Source: Adineta steineri (taxonomy: Eukaryota; Rotifera; Eurotatoria; Adinetida; Adinetidae). From it: 64,000 nucleotides of DNA. The DNA lies in the NCBI GenBank assembly GCA_905250115.1, contig CAJNOI010000206.1, positions 1 through 64,000 on the forward strand, in the 5' to 3' direction. The translations under genes were made by a program, and so were the position numbers. The notes beneath the pieces were generated by a model. The model saw only the letters and a list, made by a program, of their open reading frames with translations, was not told the DNA's origin and searched no databases. Positions 59,886 to 64,000 of this stretch are shown here, in pieces. The stretch's first letter is position 1. Each line of letters opens with the position of its first letter.

Positions 59886-61166
59886 AAAAAGAACCTATCG
59901 AATGAATTATGTAATTATTTAATCGAGAAGAACTTCAATGGATTTTTATGTTGATGTTGTTATTTTTTGTGTTTAATTTTTTCTGTCTCTCTTATATCTG
60001 CTGTGTAAATCAACTAGCATAATTACAACAAACGGACAAAATACTTCTTTTGTTCGAATTCTCGAAACATAGTTTCAAACAAACAAACAAAATAAAATTC
60101 ATGTATTCTATCCATATAAAGCTTTTAAAGCTAATTAAAGATTAATCTTTATCTACAAATTATCAATTGCTTTTATGAAAATTACATTGATTCTATCATG
60201 ATCACTTGAGACTCGTGCATATATAAGAAAGTTTTATCTCAATGCTATATCGATTAACTATTAGATCAAATTTCAGCACTATAGAAAATTGTGTCAAATA
60301 TAATAATATTCTCATTCAAGTACATCCAGGCTCAGATAATAAACAAATTCGAAATAATACATAATGAAAGTTAGTACTCTTATTTTTCTGTCCCCTCTAG
60401 GTAAAATATAGTAGAAATTACAATGATTAAAAGTCAATGGTCACATTCATGTGCATATGAAAGAGCCTGAATAAAAATAAACTATTTCTAAAGAATATTT
60501 AGTAGACGAAAACAATTGATCTTAAATGCCTTTAGATTATTTACTTAATTGAAAAATTGTGATTCTTAACCTATAGTCACTCCACTATTTCCTTATCTTG
60601 AGGACATCGAACAAAATAAGTTATAGTTCTCCTGCTGTGTTTTTCAATCGATATGAATAATATATAAATAAATAGTTTTATCATGCTGTGATTATTCTTT
60701 GTAGAGGAGAAGGAAAAAACGTGATTTAATCTTTATTTTTCTTTAAGATTATATTCGGTTTTATAATGATGTCACATTTAATAATTGAAAATTTTAGTTA
60801 TTGAATAAGCATATTGATGGAATATATTATAAGATTTGCTTATGTAATACGTATAGAAATTGTTTTTTTGTTTGTCTATTCATTATCGAAAAAAAAAAGA
60901 AGAAAAAAAATGAGAGAGAAGATACAAGCAAGAAAAAAGAAACTGAGACATAATGTAAGAAAAAAATGAGAATAAAAAGAAAAAAATTGGAAGAATTCAT
61001 AATTTCTTGGTTAGTTTTCTTTTTAATATCTTCAATAAAATAATCAAATTGATTAGTTTTGTCAGTCATTCAAAAAGGAGAAAAAAAAGAGATCAGATTA
61101 AATTCTGTTGTTTCTTTTTTCATCATTCAAAGTATATATTTGAATAAAAATATTCATATATTCTTT
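59886..61166. other. convergent intergenic region between PSMD4 and FHL gene
   Basis: 1.28 kb of AT-rich 3' flanking DNA of two convergent genes. A purine-rich stretch at about 60889-60990 gives chance frames. No RNA gene recognised. Confidence 0.5.
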
Positions 61167-62614
61167 TTAACTTGTTCTATGATGATAACTAACAACATTA
61201 CGATGTCCACTAGTAAAAGTATTATTTTCTGTTTCATGATATTGTGTACGTTTACCACAATCAGGACAAACAATATCAGATCCTTCAGTAAGAAAACCTC
61301 GCCCAACAAGTGATGATCGACAACGTTGACATACAAAACAATCATTATGCCAATGACGATCTTCAAATGATATATAACGTGTACCACCAGCACCTATGAA
61401 ATAGAATATTGAATTTTAATTTTTTTCAATTATATCTATTTTATTTTACCAGTTATTGGTTTATTGCATGCAAAACATTTTTTAGCAAAAAGTCGAGCAA
61501 AACAATCAGCACAATATGGATGATCATCTCGTGATGTAAATCGTTGGCCAGCTAAAGAATTTTTACAATTTGTACATGTAAAACATTCACGATGCCTGTA
61601 AAACAAAACAGAAAATGATTCCAGAGATAATTTATTTTCAAAATTAAATTTATACCATGGTTGATTTTTATATGTTACACCACCTTGATTTATTACCTAT
61701 CAAACCAAAAGAAACATAAGATTTATCGAAACTAAAAATAACATATATATATCAGTATACCTTATGACAACGTGTGCATTTTGTTGCAAAATTTTCTTCA
61801 TAACATGGAACACAAAAACTTTTTTGATCTTTTGGAATAAAACTTTTTGTTCCAATAGGTTGTGAACATGATTGACAAGTAAAACAATGTTCATGAAATT
61901 GTTGTCCACGATATTCAAGTTTTTTACTACCTTAACAAATAAAAAAAAATCTCTTTTTTATAATTATATAACTCAAATAATAAATAATCTTCTCACCTGG
62001 CTTAAATATTTGATGACATTTATCACAACGTGAAGCAAATTGTTGATTATAACATTCACCACAAAAAAGTTGTTCATTTTTACAACCAAATGGCTTATCA
62101 ACAAGTGGTGTTCGACACATTGAACAAAAAAAACATTTTTCATGCCAATGACGATCTTTATATGAAAGATCCTTTAAAAGATAAACAATCATAAATCTTC
62201 ATTAAATAAAAATTTTTAATTTAACTAACTTTTGAATCAGTACCAATTTTTTTTCGACATTCTTCACACGTATTAGCAAAACGATCTTCATAACATTTAA
62301 TACAATATGGACGTTCATCTTTTAAAATATATCTTGAACCAGATAAATTTCGATCACAATTCGAACATGGAAATTGATCTTGACCGATACTATGTGAATT
62401 ATATTGATACGATGAATGACCATTACTAACTTTTGGATTTGTATTTAATGATCGATTATAGTCACCGTCACCATTGTTATAAGTCACCTACAAAAAAATA
62501 ATGTTTATATATATATATGTATGTGTATGTTTTCTATTTATTTGTAATATAAGAAATAGTCTTCGAATTATTTTCGATATAATTAACACTCACGCGTACT
62601 AAATCGTCTTCCAT
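61167..62614 (-). CDS. FHL: four-and-a-half LIM domain protein (FHL2-type)
   Basis: About six exons. After a short leader (MEDDLVR) and a polar Asn/Ser-rich stretch of about 35 residues come a half LIM (FPCSNCDRNLSGSRYILKDE, then CIKCYEDRFANTCEEC) and four LIM domains: DLSYKDRHWHEKCFFC, then KKLEYRGQQFHEHCFTC, GGVTYKNQPWHRECFTC and GGTRYISFEDRHWHNDCFVC, ending LVGRGFLTEGSDIVCPDCGK and a short tail with YHHRTS. Each LIM shows the C-x2-C-x17-H-x2-C pattern for two zinc ions. FHL proteins are scaffolds in muscle sarcomeres, focal adhesions and the nucleus. The N-terminal Asn/Ser-rich extension is not part of vertebrate FHLs. Start at 62614 is set by the first short exon and its GTGAGT donor. Confidence 0.92.
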
Positions 62615-64000
62615 ATTCTTTTTGTTTTGTTGTGAAAAAATTAATTAGAATCAAAGCAGTAGTATAATGCTGTTAATAAGCACATCTCATTTACACGATG
62701 AATCTGTCAAACAATTCTCGTGTATGAGAAAAAGAGATGTTGCCCTATGCGTAGTGCTTTTTTTTTCTTTGTCCGGTTTTTTTTTCAAACTATTGTTGAA
62801 CGGACAAGTAAAGGGGAGACATTAGTTGAAAGAACAAGAGAGAGAGAGGGAGAGAGAAAGAGAGAAATAAAAGCGAAGAATATGCTTAAAGGTAAAGACC
62901 AAAAGGGAAAAGAGAGAAAGAGAAATGGGAATTATATGCAAACAGGACACACATAAGCATGTAGACTAAAAGAAAATGAAAGAAATGAATAGAAGCATAA
63001 GAGACATGTTAAATCTTTGCCGATATTACATCTCTTTCACACACACATGCGATGTTTGATAAGACGAAAATTTTCTTTCTCTTAAGACAGAAAGAAAGAA
63101 TATAGCTACCGACAACTTCTCACTGTCGTTTGAATATATATATATATATACTTGCGGTCACTTAAAAAAATTTTTTTTCATTTATATGCTTATGTATATA
63201 TGTATATGTTATTATTGCAAAAGTACCATCACTAGTCACTTGAAGCTTTATAAACGAGCGAAAACTAACGTATATATACATTTTCAAGCATTATATATAA
63301 GTGTAGTCTGAAGAAGTTTATGAAGTATCTACATTTATAATTGTTTGAAATATAACAAAGAGAAATCAATGAAAAAATTTACTATCTAAAACTACCTAGG
63401 CGGAATATATTAAACAAAACGAGAGAGAAGAAAAAATGAACAATCAGATATTAGCAGTATGATGATAGTTATTATAACAAGGTATTTGAATTGCGGCCAA
63501 TTCATTTATTTATTCATTGCATGTTGTCTCAGTGACAAATATTGAAAAAAGGCGTAAAGAAAAACGGTATATTCGAGTCCTGTTTTGTGGTTATACATAA
63601 TGCTCGAAGAGAAATTGAAGTGTCTACATGTCAATATTAGATATTAACCGATAAATTTATTATGCTGCTCTTTTCAAATAAAACTACCTATAGAAATATT
63701 TCTTAAGTACCCTGTTATATTAAAGCAATAATTTCTCAATAGATTCAATATATTTTATTTTACTGTGGAGTAAGCAGATTGGATATTTGAAAAAAGCTAT
63801 GTGCCAAAGCTTTCTTTTTTTTATAAGTAATATCAATGCGTGCATTGAGTATATATATATATGAATTGATGGCCTTAGAGAAATAATTTTATTGATACCT
63901 ACATTCATTTTGACACGATATTGTACCTTTGATAGAAAAATTATATAATCATTAATTTAATTAATTAAAAGTATTTAATGATTAATTTTTCCAAAAGCTC
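62615..64000. promoter_or_regulatory. upstream region of FHL gene
   Basis: About 1.4 kb. A purine-rich GA tract (about 62832-62870) lies 220-260 bp before the start codon, and a (TA)n run sits near 63137-63152. No other gene was recognised. The frames at 62720-62956 and 63720-63908 are composition artefacts or chance. Confidence 0.45.

Overview
The window is nuclear DNA from a small, AT-rich invertebrate genome, most likely a bdelloid rotifer. The evidence is spliceosomal introns of about 50-60 bp in conserved animal genes, amplified and locally duplicated rhodopsin-like GPCRs, a bacterial/fungal-type flavohemoglobin without introns, and consensus 3' splice sites a few tens of bases upstream of several start codons, as expected where spliced-leader trans-splicing is used (known in bdelloids). 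The taxon call is inference; no marker gene fixes it. No provirus, virus-like element, CRISPR array, tRNA or rRNA was recognised.

Layout. 1-12.7 kb: a tandem array of four intronless GPCR paralogues (minus strand) with co-duplicated flanks. Three young insertions are visible because the sister units keep the empty site: two piggyBac-like elements with TTAA duplications (165 and 734 bp) and one 183-bp element with a 9-bp duplication. 14.5-16.4 kb: an unrelated GPCR with one intron and a ninjurin. 16.5-19.7 kb (minus): NDUFV1 and, upstream of it on the same strand, MRPL12. 20.1-23.5 kb: a DCUN1D3-like neddylation factor and an MKK4-type MAP kinase kinase. 25-31.6 kb: a segmental tandem duplication carrying two flavohemoglobin genes. 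32.9-36.0 kb (minus): an anosmin-1-like adhesion protein. 37.8-38.2 kb: an orphan C2HC-like protein. 38.9-40.0 kb: a short-chain dehydrogenase cut off by a 100-N gap. 44-48 kb: an NR1-type nuclear receptor. 49-52 kb: two small orphan genes. 53.3-59.9 kb: three same-strand genes (C14-sterol reductase family, cytohesin, PSMD4/Rpn10), the first two 63 bp apart. 61.2-62.6 kb (minus): a four-and-a-half-LIM protein.

How the genes fit together. Apart from the GPCR array and the flavohemoglobin pair this is a mix of housekeeping and signalling genes with no single pathway. The two same-strand clusters (MRPL12-NDUFV1, sterol reductase-cytohesin-PSMD4) look like candidate trans-spliced operons. The flavohemoglobin pair would detoxify nitric oxide. 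Assembly caution: the first 47 bases of the window are the exact reverse complement of the 47 bases following the N gap, and the dehydrogenase's missing exons are not seen beyond the gap, so the join at the gap is suspect.
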